This document shows positions 43,313-52,145 of a stretch of DNA of 64,000 nucleotides, piece after piece. The notes beneath the pieces were generated by a model, which did not search any database, was not told the origin of the DNA, and saw nothing but the letters and a program-made list of their open reading frames with translations. The stretch comes from Defluviitaleaceae bacterium (GTDB lineage Bacteria; Bacillota; Clostridia; Lachnospirales; WQUN01): NCBI GenBank assembly GCA_009780185.1, contig WRAN01000006.1, forward strand, positions 62,001 through 126,000, written 5' to 3'. Position numbers and translations under genes: made by a program. Within the stretch, counting starts at the first letter, position 1, and every line of letters begins with the position of its first letter.

Positions 43313-44290
43313 TTATACCATACGTCCGGGATAGGCGTTAAGCTCCATCCCGTCTGAAATACCATCTTTTAGACGATAGTATCCTCTGGAGGCAATCATA
43401 GCAGCGTTGTCTGTACAGTAAATCGGCTGTGGCATAAAAAACGGAAGCCCTTTTAATCTACAAGCCTCTTCCATACTCTTGCGCAACCCTTTATTACAAG
43501 CTACACCCCCAGCCATCGCTACCTGTTTATATCCTAACTCATCACAAGCCTTTAAAGTCTTGCCAACTAATACATCCACCACAGCCTGCTGAAAAGAAGC
43601 CGCAATATCCTCTATAGGAAGTTGCAAGCGATTAATTACATCTCTTGTGGCTGTTTTAAGCCCACTAAAGCTAAAATCAAACCCATCAACCCTAGCTCTG
43701 GGAAAATGATGCGCTTCCGGATTCCCAGTCATAGCAAGCTTATCAATTTTAGGCCCACCGGGATACCCAAGCTCAAGAAGCCGCGCAACCTTATCAAAGG
43801 CCTCTCCGGCGGCATCGTCTCTTGTACTGCCTATAACCCGGTAGCTATCATAATCATCCACCGCAAGTATAACTGTATGCCCGCCGCTAACCACCAGGCA
43901 TAAAAAAGGCGGCTCTAAGCCGCTATCTAGATAATTAGCGCAAACATGCCCCTCAATGTGATGCACACCAACGAGGGGCTTCTTATTTACATATGCCAAT
44001 CCCTTTGCGTAGTTCAAACCAACCAACAATGCTCCAGCAAGACCAGGGCCATTGGCAACGGCATATCCGTCGATATCAGTCAATTTCACTCTCGCTTCTT
44101 TAATGGCACTATTCACTATAAATCCAATTGACTCGATATGCTGCCTGGCGGCAAGCTCCGGTACTACCCCGCCAAAAGGGGCATGAAGTTCTACTTGAGA
44201 CGCAATTATATTAGAAAGAACAAGCCGCCCGTCTTTTACGACAGAGGCGGCGGTTTCGTCACAGCTTGTTTCTATTCCCAGTACAATCAT
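43313..44290 (-). CDS. tsaD: tRNA N6-adenosine threonylcarbamoyltransferase
   Basis: 325 residues. With TsaB, TsaC and TsaE it makes t6A37 in ANN-decoding tRNAs. It begins VLGIETSCDETAASVV, has ASQVELHAPFGGVVPELAARQH and the iron-binding VGVHHIEGHVCAN. LVVSGGHT and the late YCTDNAAMIASRGYYRL follow. Full length. The ATG overlaps the anti-sigma factor stop by 4 nt, an unusual partnership. Confidence 0.97.
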   Translation of the reverse strand: MIVLGIETSCDETAASVVKDGRLVLSNIIASQVELHAPFGGVVPELAARQHIESIGFIVNSAIKEARVKLTDIDGYAVANGPGLAGALLVGLNYAKGLAYVNKKPLVGVHHIEGHVCANYLDSGLEPPFLCLVVSGGHTVILAVDDYDSYRVIGSTRDDAAGEAFDKVARLLELGYPGGPKIDKLAMTGNPEAHHFPRARVDGFDFSFSGLKTATRDVINRLQLPIEDIAASFQQAVVDVLVGKTLKACDELGYKQVAMAGGVACNKGLRKSMEEACRLKGLPFFMPQPIYCTDNAAMIASRGYYRLKDGISDGMELNAYPGRMV

Positions 44291-44820
44291 GCTTTGGTGC
44301 TCTTTTCTGAGCGCTGTAAAATCACAAGAAGCGCCCCAACTACAGCCACAAAAATGATAGCAACATTAACCATTGCAAACTCAGATCCTTGGAAATATGC
44401 GGTTAAATCCGCAAGCCATTCGGTTATATAAACCTGTGCACTGCCCATAGCAGCCATTGCGCTATATACAGCAGGAGACGCGGTAGTCAGAGCTGTAAGC
44501 CATGCGGGATTAAATGCAAATAACAATGCAATTCCTAAGAAAATGGCACCAAGTCCCCAGATAATCCGCATCGACATAGGTATAGGCTTCGAATGTACCG
44601 GCATCTTTCGTACTGCTTCCATTACATTGGCGGTAAAGTCAATTGGTGGCACGCTAAGCTCCGCGTCATCCAGTACCTCAAGAGCCATATCAAAACCTAT
44701 ATAATATTCTCGGCAATCTTCACATTCCAGCACATGGAGTGCCAGTTCTTTTGCACTTGCAGGATGGATAGTTTTTTCCATATGCTCCATCATTGCCAAT
44801 TGTGCTTTATTGCAGTCCAT
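44287..44820 (-). CDS. Anti-sigma factor with zinc-binding N terminus
   Basis: 177 residues. The N-terminal ZAS-type motif His-x3-Cys-x2-Cys is seen as ALHVLECEDCREYY. Two hydrophobic segments follow (MRIIWGLGAIFLGIALLFAF and MVNVAIIFVAVVGALLVIL). The protein would hold the ECF sigma factor encoded just upstream at the membrane. AGGAGG precedes the ATG. The 117-bp gap to the sigma gene contains a direct repeat. Confidence 0.88.
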   Translation of the reverse strand: MDCNKAQLAMMEHMEKTIHPASAKELALHVLECEDCREYYIGFDMALEVLDDAELSVPPIDFTANVMEAVRKMPVHSKPIPMSMRIIWGLGAIFLGIALLFAFNPAWLTALTTASPAVYSAMAAMGSAQVYITEWLADLTAYFQGSEFAMVNVAIIFVAVVGALLVILQRSEKSTKA

Positions 44821-44835
44821 AATTACCTCCTAATC

Positions 44836-44931
44836 AATGAGCAAAAATCGCGATGCTTTTACGTGTTTTTGTGAATGTTTTTTGCCGTTAGGCAAAAAGA
44901 TTTCATATAATGAGCAAAAATCGCGATGCTT
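44836..44931. repeat. 23-bp direct repeat flanking a small hairpin
   Basis: Identical copies of a 23-bp sequence beginning AATGAGCAAAAATCGCGATG lie at 44836-44858 and 44909-44931, 73 bp apart. Between them TTTTTTGCC-GTTA-GGCAAAAAGA forms a hairpin. The copies lie between the sigma and anti-sigma genes; the left copy ends just before the anti-sigma ribosome-binding site. Confidence 0.85.
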
Positions 44932-44936
44932 CTAAA

Positions 44937-45500
44937 TTAAGTTCTAGCTTCAATCAGGCCTTTAAGTAGCTTCCGGCCGCGAAAAATTCTGTTTTTGACC
45001 TTAGAAAGTGGCTCCCCAGTCCTGTCAGAAATCTCCTGATAGCTAAGCCCTTCTTGGTGATACAGCACTACAGGAACCTTATACATATCAGGAAGCTCGG
45101 CCACGATTTTATTAATCCTGGCGGTCTGCTCCCGCTTAATATAGATATTTTCTGGAGATGAAACAGTACCACCACTAAACCCAGTATCAGTCATATGGGC
45201 TTCAAGGGATATAGTGTCTAACTTCTTCTTCCGGTGATGGTCAATTACATGGTTACTGGTAATCCGCATGATCCACGTAGAAAATCTAAAAGCCGAGGTA
45301 TACGACTTTAGATTTTTATACACTTTAAGAAACACATCTTGAGCCAGATCACTGGCTTCATCGTTGTCTTTTGTCATACGCAAGATAATGGAATAGACTA
45401 GATTTTTATAGCGGTTTACAAGCTCTGTAAAGCACTCTTGATCTCCGGCTAGGCAAGCTTCGATTAGCTCCATATCGGTTCTGATATCTTTTTCGACCAT
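44937..45500 (-). CDS. ECF RNA polymerase sigma factor (SigW-like)
   Basis: 187 residues. Region 2 reads LVYSIILRMTKDNDEASDLAQDVFLKVYKNL and FRFSTWIMRITSNHVIDHHRKK. Region 4 reads LPDMYKVPVVLYHQEGLSYQEISDRTGEPLSKVKNRIFRGRKLL. No extra C-terminal domain. It is followed by its predicted anti-sigma factor, as usual for ECF systems that answer envelope stress. AAGGGG precedes the ATG. I see no clear ECF autoregulatory promoter (AAC...CGTC) in the short gap to rnz. Confidence 0.93.
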   Translation of the reverse strand: MVEKDIRTDMELIEACLAGDQECFTELVNRYKNLVYSIILRMTKDNDEASDLAQDVFLKVYKNLKSYTSAFRFSTWIMRITSNHVIDHHRKKKLDTISLEAHMTDTGFSGGTVSSPENIYIKREQTARINKIVAELPDMYKVPVVLYHQEGLSYQEISDRTGEPLSKVKNRIFRGRKLLKGLIEART

Positions 45501-45530
45501 GCGTCACCCCTTACATTTACTTATATAAAT

Positions 45531-46451
45531 TTAATCTTCAGTATATTTAATCGTTTTATACATACGATCTTTTCCTACTTTTGTATTGGGAAAGATATCT
45601 GTCGCGTTATTTAGATAGTTCCAAGGGTCTGGTAGCGCCGGGCTAAAGTGAGTCAACCACAATTCCTTTGCGTTTGCGGCCTTTGCAATCCTTGCCGCCT
45701 CCATAAAAGTCATATGCTTTCTGGCTGTGGCTTTTTCTTGCCGTTCTTCATCGCCGTATAACCCTTCACATATAAATAAATCCGCATCTTTTGCAAAGTG
45801 GGCCATCCCAGTTACAGGGCGTGTATCTGTACAAAATACTACCTTTAAACCCTTTCTTGGAGGCCCAAGCACCATATCACTTGTGAACTCCTTACCTTCA
45901 TATACGATAGAAGTGTCCGTTTGTTTTTGCAATGCACTCCATAATTTTAATGGAATATTCTGGGCCTTTGCTCTGTCGGAATCAAACTTTCCTCTGCGCA
46001 TAAGTTCAATGCAATATCCAAAACAGGGAGTGCGGTGTTGTAGGGGTAGGGTTTTGATTACCAGCATCTCTTCTGTATAAATAGACTCCTGGGACTTTGG
46101 CCATTCTATAAACTCAATAGGAAAAGGCAAATCTTGAGCTATAACACATAGGCACTTCACCACATGCTGAAGGCCGGTTGGGCCAAAGAGCTTCAGCGGC
46201 TCAGTCCTTTCCGCATTGGCCATGGTAAGCAGTAACCCAGGCAGCCCTGAAATATGGTCCCCATGAAAATGTGTAAAGCAAATCATATCAATCTGCTTAA
46301 ACCCCCAGCCCAGCATCCGAAGGCTTACCTGGGTGCCTTCACCGCAATCCACTAAAATCATCTTACCATTTACTCGGCACAACATAGAAGATAAAAACCG
46401 CCCCGGTAATGGCATCATACCACCTGTGCCTACTAATGCTATATCTATCAT
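45531..46451 (-). CDS. rnz: Ribonuclease Z
   Basis: 306 residues of the metallo-beta-lactamase fold that trim tRNA 3' ends. The zinc motif is THFHGDHISGLPGLL. Others are GTGGMMPLPGRFLSSMLCRVNGKMILVDCGEGT, LQHRTPCFGYCIE, the later FCTDTRPV and HMTFMEAARIA, and LTHFSPAL. Length is standard. The best ribosome-binding site (GGAGAGGAA) is farther than usual from the ATG at 46451. Confidence 0.94.
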   Translation of the reverse strand: MIDIALVGTGGMMPLPGRFLSSMLCRVNGKMILVDCGEGTQVSLRMLGWGFKQIDMICFTHFHGDHISGLPGLLLTMANAERTEPLKLFGPTGLQHVVKCLCVIAQDLPFPIEFIEWPKSQESIYTEEMLVIKTLPLQHRTPCFGYCIELMRRGKFDSDRAKAQNIPLKLWSALQKQTDTSIVYEGKEFTSDMVLGPPRKGLKVVFCTDTRPVTGMAHFAKDADLFICEGLYGDEERQEKATARKHMTFMEAARIAKAANAKELWLTHFSPALPDPWNYLNNATDIFPNTKVGKDRMYKTIKYTED

Positions 46452-46484
46452 CTTGAGTTAGAACATTCCTCTCCATAAAAGCGC

Positions 46485-46530
46485 AAAAAAAGAAGGCAGT
46501 AAAAGCGAATTAATTCGCTTTTACCACCTT
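46485..46530 (-). terminator. Terminator of the argD-argF-carB cluster
   Basis: A 26-bp perfect palindrome around GTAAAAGCGAATTAATTCGC lies inside AAGG...CCTT (46493-46530). On the - strand a seven-T run follows (46485-46491). Confidence 0.85.
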
Positions 46531-46609
46531 AAATATAGCATAGTGCAGTATAAAGGTTCAAGATTTCCGGTTTTGATGATAATGGTAAAGGTTTATTTAC
46601 ACAAAAGAT

Positions 46610-49600
46610 TTATTTATGATAATCCTGCAAGCTCATAACCCCAGCAGGCTCGACCCGCCATGCCGCAATTGCGTCAATAGCAGTGCGCGCGGCCTCTAAT
46701 GTCGTAAACATAGGAATAGACTTCCGAACCGCGGCTCGGCGTATATTTGGCCCCATATTATCTGTATCGCGGCGGCGAGTGTTTACTACGATATTAACAG
46801 TGCCGTCCATTATCAAATCTGCAATGGGCTTACCACCTTCAACTAGTGGCGCTACCGGCTGGCAATCAATGCCTAGCTCCACAGCTTTATTATAGGTGCT
46901 TTGGGTCGCCATAATTTTAAAGCCTAAGGCCAAAAACGCATTGGCAATCCCCGCAAGCTCTGGATAGAACCCTTCGGATATAGATAGCAGCACAGTACCC
47001 TCGTTGGGCAGGCGGTGTTTTCCTCCTTCTTGAGAAAGGAAAAATGCCCGATGGAAGTTGTCGCTTAGGCCCAGCACCTCACCCGTTGAGCGCATTTCTG
47101 GCCCCAGAACCGGGTCAACTTCATGGAACATATTAAAAGGAAAGATAGCTTCCTTTACCCCATAAACATTGAGTTTGCGTGGCTCTTGGTTAAGGATATC
47201 GGCAGTACATTGGCCTTCTCTGGCTTTAATCATTACTTCTGTTGCAAGCTTCGCCATTTGGATATCGCAGACTTTAGACACTAGCGGCACAGTCCTCGAC
47301 GCTCTTGGGTTGGCCTCTAATACGTATACCTTGCCGCTGTCTTGGTCGATAGCATATTGTATATTCATCAAGCCCACTACCTTGAGTTCTTGGGCTATTT
47401 TTTTGGTGTATTCTCTGATGATTAGCTGATGTACTTGGCGGATGGTTATTGGTGGGATGCTGCATGCGCTGTCGCCGGAGTGTACCCCAGTGGACTCGAT
47501 ATGCTCAATTATCGCAGGAACTAGCACGTTTTCGCCGTCGCTTATGGCATCGGCTTCGCACTCAAGGGCCCGATCTAGGAAGCGGTCTATCAAAATCGGA
47601 GCCATATCCGAGCCGCTTTGATTTATGGCTCTTTCCATATATGCGGCAAGGTGCTCGGCATTGTGTACTACTTCCATGCCGCGGCCACCTAGTACGTAAG
47701 AAGGCCTTACTATTACCGGGTAACCAATACCCTTGGCAACATTAAGGGCTTCGGCTACGGTTTTGGCCATTCCGCTTTCAGGCATTGGGATCTCCAGTCT
47801 TTCCATCATTGCTCGGAATAAGTCACGATCTTCTGCTGTGGCAATAATATCTGGTTGAGTGCCTAGTATCGGGACACCCAAAGCCTTTAACTCCTCTGCG
47901 ATATTAAGAGGGGTCTGGCCCCCAAACTGTACAACTACACCCGAGGGTTGCTCGTGTCGGTAGATGGCCATTACATCTTCTACTGTCAGTGGCTCGAAGT
48001 ATAGACAGTCGGCAGTGTCGTAGTCGGTAGATACGGTTTCAGGGTTACAGTTAACCATTACGGTTTCATAGCCTAGGTCGCGTAAGGAGTAGGTTGCGTG
48101 GACACAGCAATAGTCAAATTCTATCCCCTGGCCGATACGGTTGGGGCCGCCGCCAAGGATCATGATTTTCTTCTTAGAAGGAATCTTTGTCTGCTGGGTT
48201 TTGCCTAGATAGGTGGAATAATAATAGAAAGCTTCATCTGCACCGCTTACTTGGATGGAGTCAAAGCTTTTGTAAATTCCAAGGGCGGCTCGCTTGCTTG
48301 CTACGGCGATTTCATCGACTTGCAGTAGTTTGGCAATGTATTTATCGGCAAAGCCGTCTTTTTTTGCGCGAATTAGTAATGTATCAGGTAGTGGCTGACC
48401 GCGATGGGCTATTATTTCTTCTTCCATATCTATCATTTCTTTTAGATGGTTTAGGAAGAAGGGCTTTATGAATGTATGCTTATGCATTTCGTCTACGGTT
48501 ACGCCTTTACGCAAGGCTTCATATACAATGAAAAGCCGCTCGCTTGAGGGGCGTTCTAGCATTTTCATTAACTCTTCTTTACTTAGATCATTGAAATTGC
48601 TGGCAAAGCCTAGACCGTGGCGGCCATTTTCCAATGAGCGGATAGACTTTTGTAGGGATTCTTTGAAGCTTTTGCCTATGCTCATGGACTCGCCTACGGC
48701 CTTCATCTGGGTGCCCAGTATATCTGTTGCTTCTGAGAATTTTTCAAATGCCCATCTTGGGAATTTTACTACTACATAGTCACCTGGCGGGGTGTATTTA
48801 TCCAATGTGCCTTCTTTCCAGTATGGAAGCTCGTTTAGGTTAAGCCCAGCGGCTAGCTGTGCGGCTACACGCGCTATTGGAAAGCCGGTAGCTTTGGATG
48901 CCAGGGCTGAGGAGCGGGATGTGCGAGGGTTGATTTCTATAATAACGATACGGTCATCTATGGGATTATAGGCGAATTGGCAGTTGCAGCCTCCGATTAC
49001 TCCAACGCTTCCTACCACTTTATAAGCGGCTTCTTGTAGACGGCGTTGTACATCTTCTTTTACATCAAGCATGGGCGCGCAGCAGATAGAGTCCCCGGTG
49101 TGTACTCCCATTGGGTCTAGATTTTCTATGAAACAGGCGGTAATCATATGACCGGTGTTGTCACGCACTATTTCCAGCTCCAGCTCTTCCCAGCCCAGTA
49201 TGCTTTCTTCGATTAGAACTTGGTTGATAAGACTTGCGGCTATACCTCTGGCGGATACGGTACGGAGTTCTTCTTCGTTGTAGCAGATTCCGCCCCCTGT
49301 GCCACCCATCGTGTATGCCGGGCGCACAACACAGGGGTAGCCTAGCCCATTGGCGATTTCTACCGCGCCTTCTACGGTATATGTCTCGGCGGAGCGGGCC
49401 ATCTCTACCCCTAACTCTGCCATCATTTCTTTAAAGATTATTCTATCCTCGCCCCGCTCTATTGCGGCTAGGTTTATCCCTATTACTTCCACTTCGTATT
49501 TTTTTAGTATTCCGGTCTTATCCAGCTCCATTGCCAGGTTAAGAGCTGTTTGGCCGCCGCAGTTGGGTAGTAGAGCATCCGGGCGCTCTTTGGCTATTAT

Positions 49601-49828
49601 CAGCTCTATGCGCTTTGCGTTGAGCGGCTCGATGTAGGTGATATGGGCTATGTCAGGGTCTGTCATGATTGTGGCCGGGTTAGAGTTTACCAGTACTATT
49701 TCATACCCCAGGGCTTTAAGGGCTTGGCAGGCTTGGGTACCGGAGTAATCGAACTCACAGGCTTGTCCGATTACGATTGGGCCTGAGCCGATGATTAGGA
49801 TTTTCTTGATATCTGTTCTTTTTGGCAT
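46610..49828 (-). CDS. carB: Carbamoyl-phosphate synthase large subunit
   Basis: 1072 residues, full length. It makes carbamoyl phosphate for arginine and pyrimidines. Two ATP-grasp halves are visible: SGPIVIGQACEFDYSGTQACQ and GPNRIGQGIEFDYCCVHAT, with VRPAYTMGGTGGG and VRPSYVLGGRGMEVV as ATP loops. A C-terminal MGS-like regulatory domain (TVNIVVNTRRRDTDNMGPNIRR) follows. The small glutaminase subunit carA, normally adjacent, is not in the window. The gene follows argF by 44 bp, so it likely serves arginine synthesis. AGGGG precedes the ATG. Confidence 0.98.
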   Translation of the reverse strand: MPKRTDIKKILIIGSGPIVIGQACEFDYSGTQACQALKALGYEIVLVNSNPATIMTDPDIAHITYIEPLNAKRIELIIAKERPDALLPNCGGQTALNLAMELDKTGILKKYEVEVIGINLAAIERGEDRIIFKEMMAELGVEMARSAETYTVEGAVEIANGLGYPCVVRPAYTMGGTGGGICYNEEELRTVSARGIAASLINQVLIEESILGWEELELEIVRDNTGHMITACFIENLDPMGVHTGDSICCAPMLDVKEDVQRRLQEAAYKVVGSVGVIGGCNCQFAYNPIDDRIVIIEINPRTSRSSALASKATGFPIARVAAQLAAGLNLNELPYWKEGTLDKYTPPGDYVVVKFPRWAFEKFSEATDILGTQMKAVGESMSIGKSFKESLQKSIRSLENGRHGLGFASNFNDLSKEELMKMLERPSSERLFIVYEALRKGVTVDEMHKHTFIKPFFLNHLKEMIDMEEEIIAHRGQPLPDTLLIRAKKDGFADKYIAKLLQVDEIAVASKRAALGIYKSFDSIQVSGADEAFYYYSTYLGKTQQTKIPSKKKIMILGGGPNRIGQGIEFDYCCVHATYSLRDLGYETVMVNCNPETVSTDYDTADCLYFEPLTVEDVMAIYRHEQPSGVVVQFGGQTPLNIAEELKALGVPILGTQPDIIATAEDRDLFRAMMERLEIPMPESGMAKTVAEALNVAKGIGYPVIVRPSYVLGGRGMEVVHNAEHLAAYMERAINQSGSDMAPILIDRFLDRALECEADAISDGENVLVPAIIEHIESTGVHSGDSACSIPPITIRQVHQLIIREYTKKIAQELKVVGLMNIQYAIDQDSGKVYVLEANPRASRTVPLVSKVCDIQMAKLATEVMIKAREGQCTADILNQEPRKLNVYGVKEAIFPFNMFHEVDPVLGPEMRSTGEVLGLSDNFHRAFFLSQEGGKHRLPNEGTVLLSISEGFYPELAGIANAFLALGFKIMATQSTYNKAVELGIDCQPVAPLVEGGKPIADLIMDGTVNIVVNTRRRDTDNMGPNIRRAAVRKSIPMFTTLEAARTAIDAIAAWRVEPAGVMSLQDYHK

Positions 49829-49872
49829 AGTTTGTCCCCTTCTGGTTGATTTGTTTTTTTTTGGGTAAAAGC

Positions 49873-50781
49873 TTACTGCATAAGCAGTGCCATTACAGCT
49901 TTTTGGGCATGTAGGCGGTTTTCCGCTTCATCGAAGATTACATTGGTGTGGGCTTCGAATATGTCTGATGTAATTTCTTCGCCGCGATGGGCGGGTAGGC
50001 AGTGTAGTACTATTGCGTCAGGGTTTGCTTTGTTCATAAGCTCGGCGTTTATTTGATAATTGGCAAAAGTTTTCATTCTGGCGGCGGCTTCGGCTTCCTG
50101 CCCCATGCTTGCCCATACATCTGTTGCCAGTACATCAGCTTGGATGGCGGCTTTGGATGGGTCTTGCACCAGTTCGAAGGCGTCGCTGTAGCTTTTGGCA
50201 AAGTTAATCACATCTTGATGCGGCTCATGGCCTTTGGGTACTGCCACGGATATTTTCATGCCTACTGTTAAACAGCCTATTACTAGGGAGTTGCACATGT
50301 TATTACCATCGCCTATATAGGCCAGCTTTAGGCCCTCTAGCTTTCCTTTATACTCTCTGATGGTCATAAGGTCAGCAAGGATTTGGCATGGGTGGTCGTA
50401 GTCTGTTAGGCCATTGATTACCGGGATGCCAGACCATTTTGCTAAATCTTCCACATCTTGCTGTTTGAAGGTGCGGATCATAATCCCATCTACATAGCGG
50501 CCCAGTACTCTTGCCGTGTCTTCTATCGGTTCTCCTCGGCCCATTTGCAGGTCTGAAGCCGATAAAAAAAGCGCCTGCCCGCCTAGTTGGTACATACCTG
50601 TCTCAAATGAGACTCTAGTGCGGGTGGACGCTTTTTGGAATATCATAGCTAATGTTTTGCCCTTTAGGGGCTGTGGTGCATTGCCTTTTTTCTGCTGGGA
50701 TTTCATAGAATCAGCCAAGTCTAGGATTGTAATAATATCCTCCTTGGAAAGATCCAGCATCTTAGTTAAGTGCTTAATCAC
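49873..50781 (-). CDS. argF: Ornithine carbamoyltransferase
   Basis: 302 residues. It joins ornithine and carbamoyl phosphate to citrulline. Motifs: carbamoyl-phosphate loop KASTRTRVSFE, ornithine-loop region LPAHRGEEI with HCLP, and DVWASMGQEAEA. It starts at GTG 50781 behind GAGGAGG. The leader contains a long hairpin, and a promoter with predicted ARG boxes lies upstream. Degradative (arcB) use is possible, but the neighbours argD and carB favour synthesis. Confidence 0.96.
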   Translation of the reverse strand: MIKHLTKMLDLSKEDIITILDLADSMKSQQKKGNAPQPLKGKTLAMIFQKASTRTRVSFETGMYQLGGQALFLSASDLQMGRGEPIEDTARVLGRYVDGIMIRTFKQQDVEDLAKWSGIPVINGLTDYDHPCQILADLMTIREYKGKLEGLKLAYIGDGNNMCNSLVIGCLTVGMKISVAVPKGHEPHQDVINFAKSYSDAFELVQDPSKAAIQADVLATDVWASMGQEAEAAARMKTFANYQINAELMNKANPDAIVLHCLPAHRGEEITSDIFEAHTNVIFDEAENRLHAQKAVMALLMQ

Positions 50782-50867
50782 GGCGATCCTCCTCGTATAA
50801 GCGTTGCGATTTGAAATGGGCTGAAGCCTAATTTCAAACGAAATCGCTATTTTTGATTGGATTTTTG

Positions 50868-50921
50868 AGGGGGTTTATGCAAAATAACTGCATATTTATT
50901 CATTGCCGTGCTATTAATCAA
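50868..50921 (-). promoter_or_regulatory. argF promoter with predicted ArgR operator
   Basis: On the - strand, TTGATT (50916-50921), a 17-bp spacer and TAAATA (50893-50898). The -10 lies in an ARG box TGAATAAATATGCA (50889-50902). A second, half-conserved box (TGCATAAA at 50874-50881) is centred 21 bp away with a 7-bp spacer, as in the 3865-3899 operator. The argF leader that follows contains a hairpin (TTTGAAAT...ATTTCAAA) at about 50800-50846. The rest of the 50782-50962 gap shows nothing else. Confidence 0.65.
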
Positions 50922-50962
50922 ATTGAAAATATCATGTAAATCAGCGCTGAGCAAGAATCATC

Positions 50963-52135
50963 TCAAAAATCAGTACTCAGCACATTATGCATAATTTTGA
51001 GTCCGGCGTCAATATCATTTCTTTCGATTATTAGTGGGGGCAGTAGGCGTAGTATGTCAGTGCCCGCAGTTAAGGCGGCCAAGCCCGCTTCTAGTAGCCT
51101 TGCATTGATGGCGGCTGGAGGGTGGTTTTTCATTTTTATACCTATCATTAGGCCTCGGCCTCTAATTTCTTCTACACAGCTAAGATTCATGGAACTTACT
51201 TTTTCGCGGATGTAGTCACCATTTTCGGTGATGGTGGAAAGTTGGGGTTCGATGATATCCAGTACGGTTAAAGCCGCGGCACAGCAGATAGGGTTTGCGC
51301 CATAAGTAGTACCATGATCCCCTGGGCCCAAGGTTGACTGTAGTTTTTCGGACACCATAAAGCCGCCTAGGGGCAAGCCTCCGGCTATGCCTTTGGCAAA
51401 GCTTATGCCGTCAGGCTGTACGTCAAAGTGCTGATAACCAAACATTTTACCTGTGCGGCCTATGCCTGTTTGGATTTCGTCGAAGAGGAGTAGCCAGTCA
51501 TTTTTGCGACATGCCTCGGCGGCAATCTGTACTTGCTTTGGATCTAGAGGTATAACTCCCCCTTCACCTTGGATGGGCTCAAGTAATATTGCGCAAACAT
51601 CATCCCATGGGTCGATAAGTTTTAAGTTTTCAGGAGATATGTGCCTAAAGCCTGGGGTAAAAGGGTGAAAGTGGTGATGGAATTTATCTTGGCCTGTAGC
51701 GGCAAGGGTTGTAATGGTGCGCCCGTGGAAGGAATCTCTTAATGTGACAATGGTGGCTCGGCCTTCTCCGTATTTATCCCGGCTATATTTTCGAGCGATT
51801 TTAATCAGGCCCTCGTTGGCCTCTGCGCCAGAGTTGCAAAAGAATACTTTAAACTCGTCGCCGCAAAGTTTTGCGGCTAGTTTTGATGCGGGTTCTGTAT
51901 AGTAGAGATTAGAAACATGGGCTAGGTTTTGGGCTTGGTTAGTAACAGCTTGCACCCACTTAGGGTGTGCATAGCCAATGGAGTTAACCCCTATCCCTGA
52001 CATAAAGTCAATGTACTCCTTGCCGTCCGCATCCCAAAGGCGGCAGCCTTGACCCTTTACAAAGGCCACCGGATAACGGCCATAGGTTGGCAATATGTGC
52101 TGGTCAGATACTTGCTTGATGGTTTGATTTGTCAT
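50963..52135 (-). CDS. argD: Acetylornithine aminotransferase
   Basis: 390 residues, class III PLP aminotransferase. It makes N-acetylornithine. The PLP lysine is in DGISFAKGIAGGLPLGGF. Others are YIDFMSGIGVNSIGYAHP, FFCNSGAEANEGLIKIAR, SFHGRTITTLAATGQ and LLFDEIQTGIGRTG. The gene begins 11 bp after the AraC-type gene on the same strand with AAGGAGA before ATG, and has no visible promoter. It is followed by argF after a gap with its own promoter. Confidence 0.96.
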   Translation of the reverse strand: MTNQTIKQVSDQHILPTYGRYPVAFVKGQGCRLWDADGKEYIDFMSGIGVNSIGYAHPKWVQAVTNQAQNLAHVSNLYYTEPASKLAAKLCGDEFKVFFCNSGAEANEGLIKIARKYSRDKYGEGRATIVTLRDSFHGRTITTLAATGQDKFHHHFHPFTPGFRHISPENLKLIDPWDDVCAILLEPIQGEGGVIPLDPKQVQIAAEACRKNDWLLLFDEIQTGIGRTGKMFGYQHFDVQPDGISFAKGIAGGLPLGGFMVSEKLQSTLGPGDHGTTYGANPICCAAALTVLDIIEPQLSTITENGDYIREKVSSMNLSCVEEIRGRGLMIGIKMKNHPPAAINARLLEAGLAALTAGTDILRLLPPLIIERNDIDAGLKIMHNVLSTDF

Positions 52136-52145
52136 TTTATTCTCC

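Noticed and set aside
47449-47745. Arg/Leu-rich + strand frame inside carB
   Set aside because: Shadow of the carB coding sequence.
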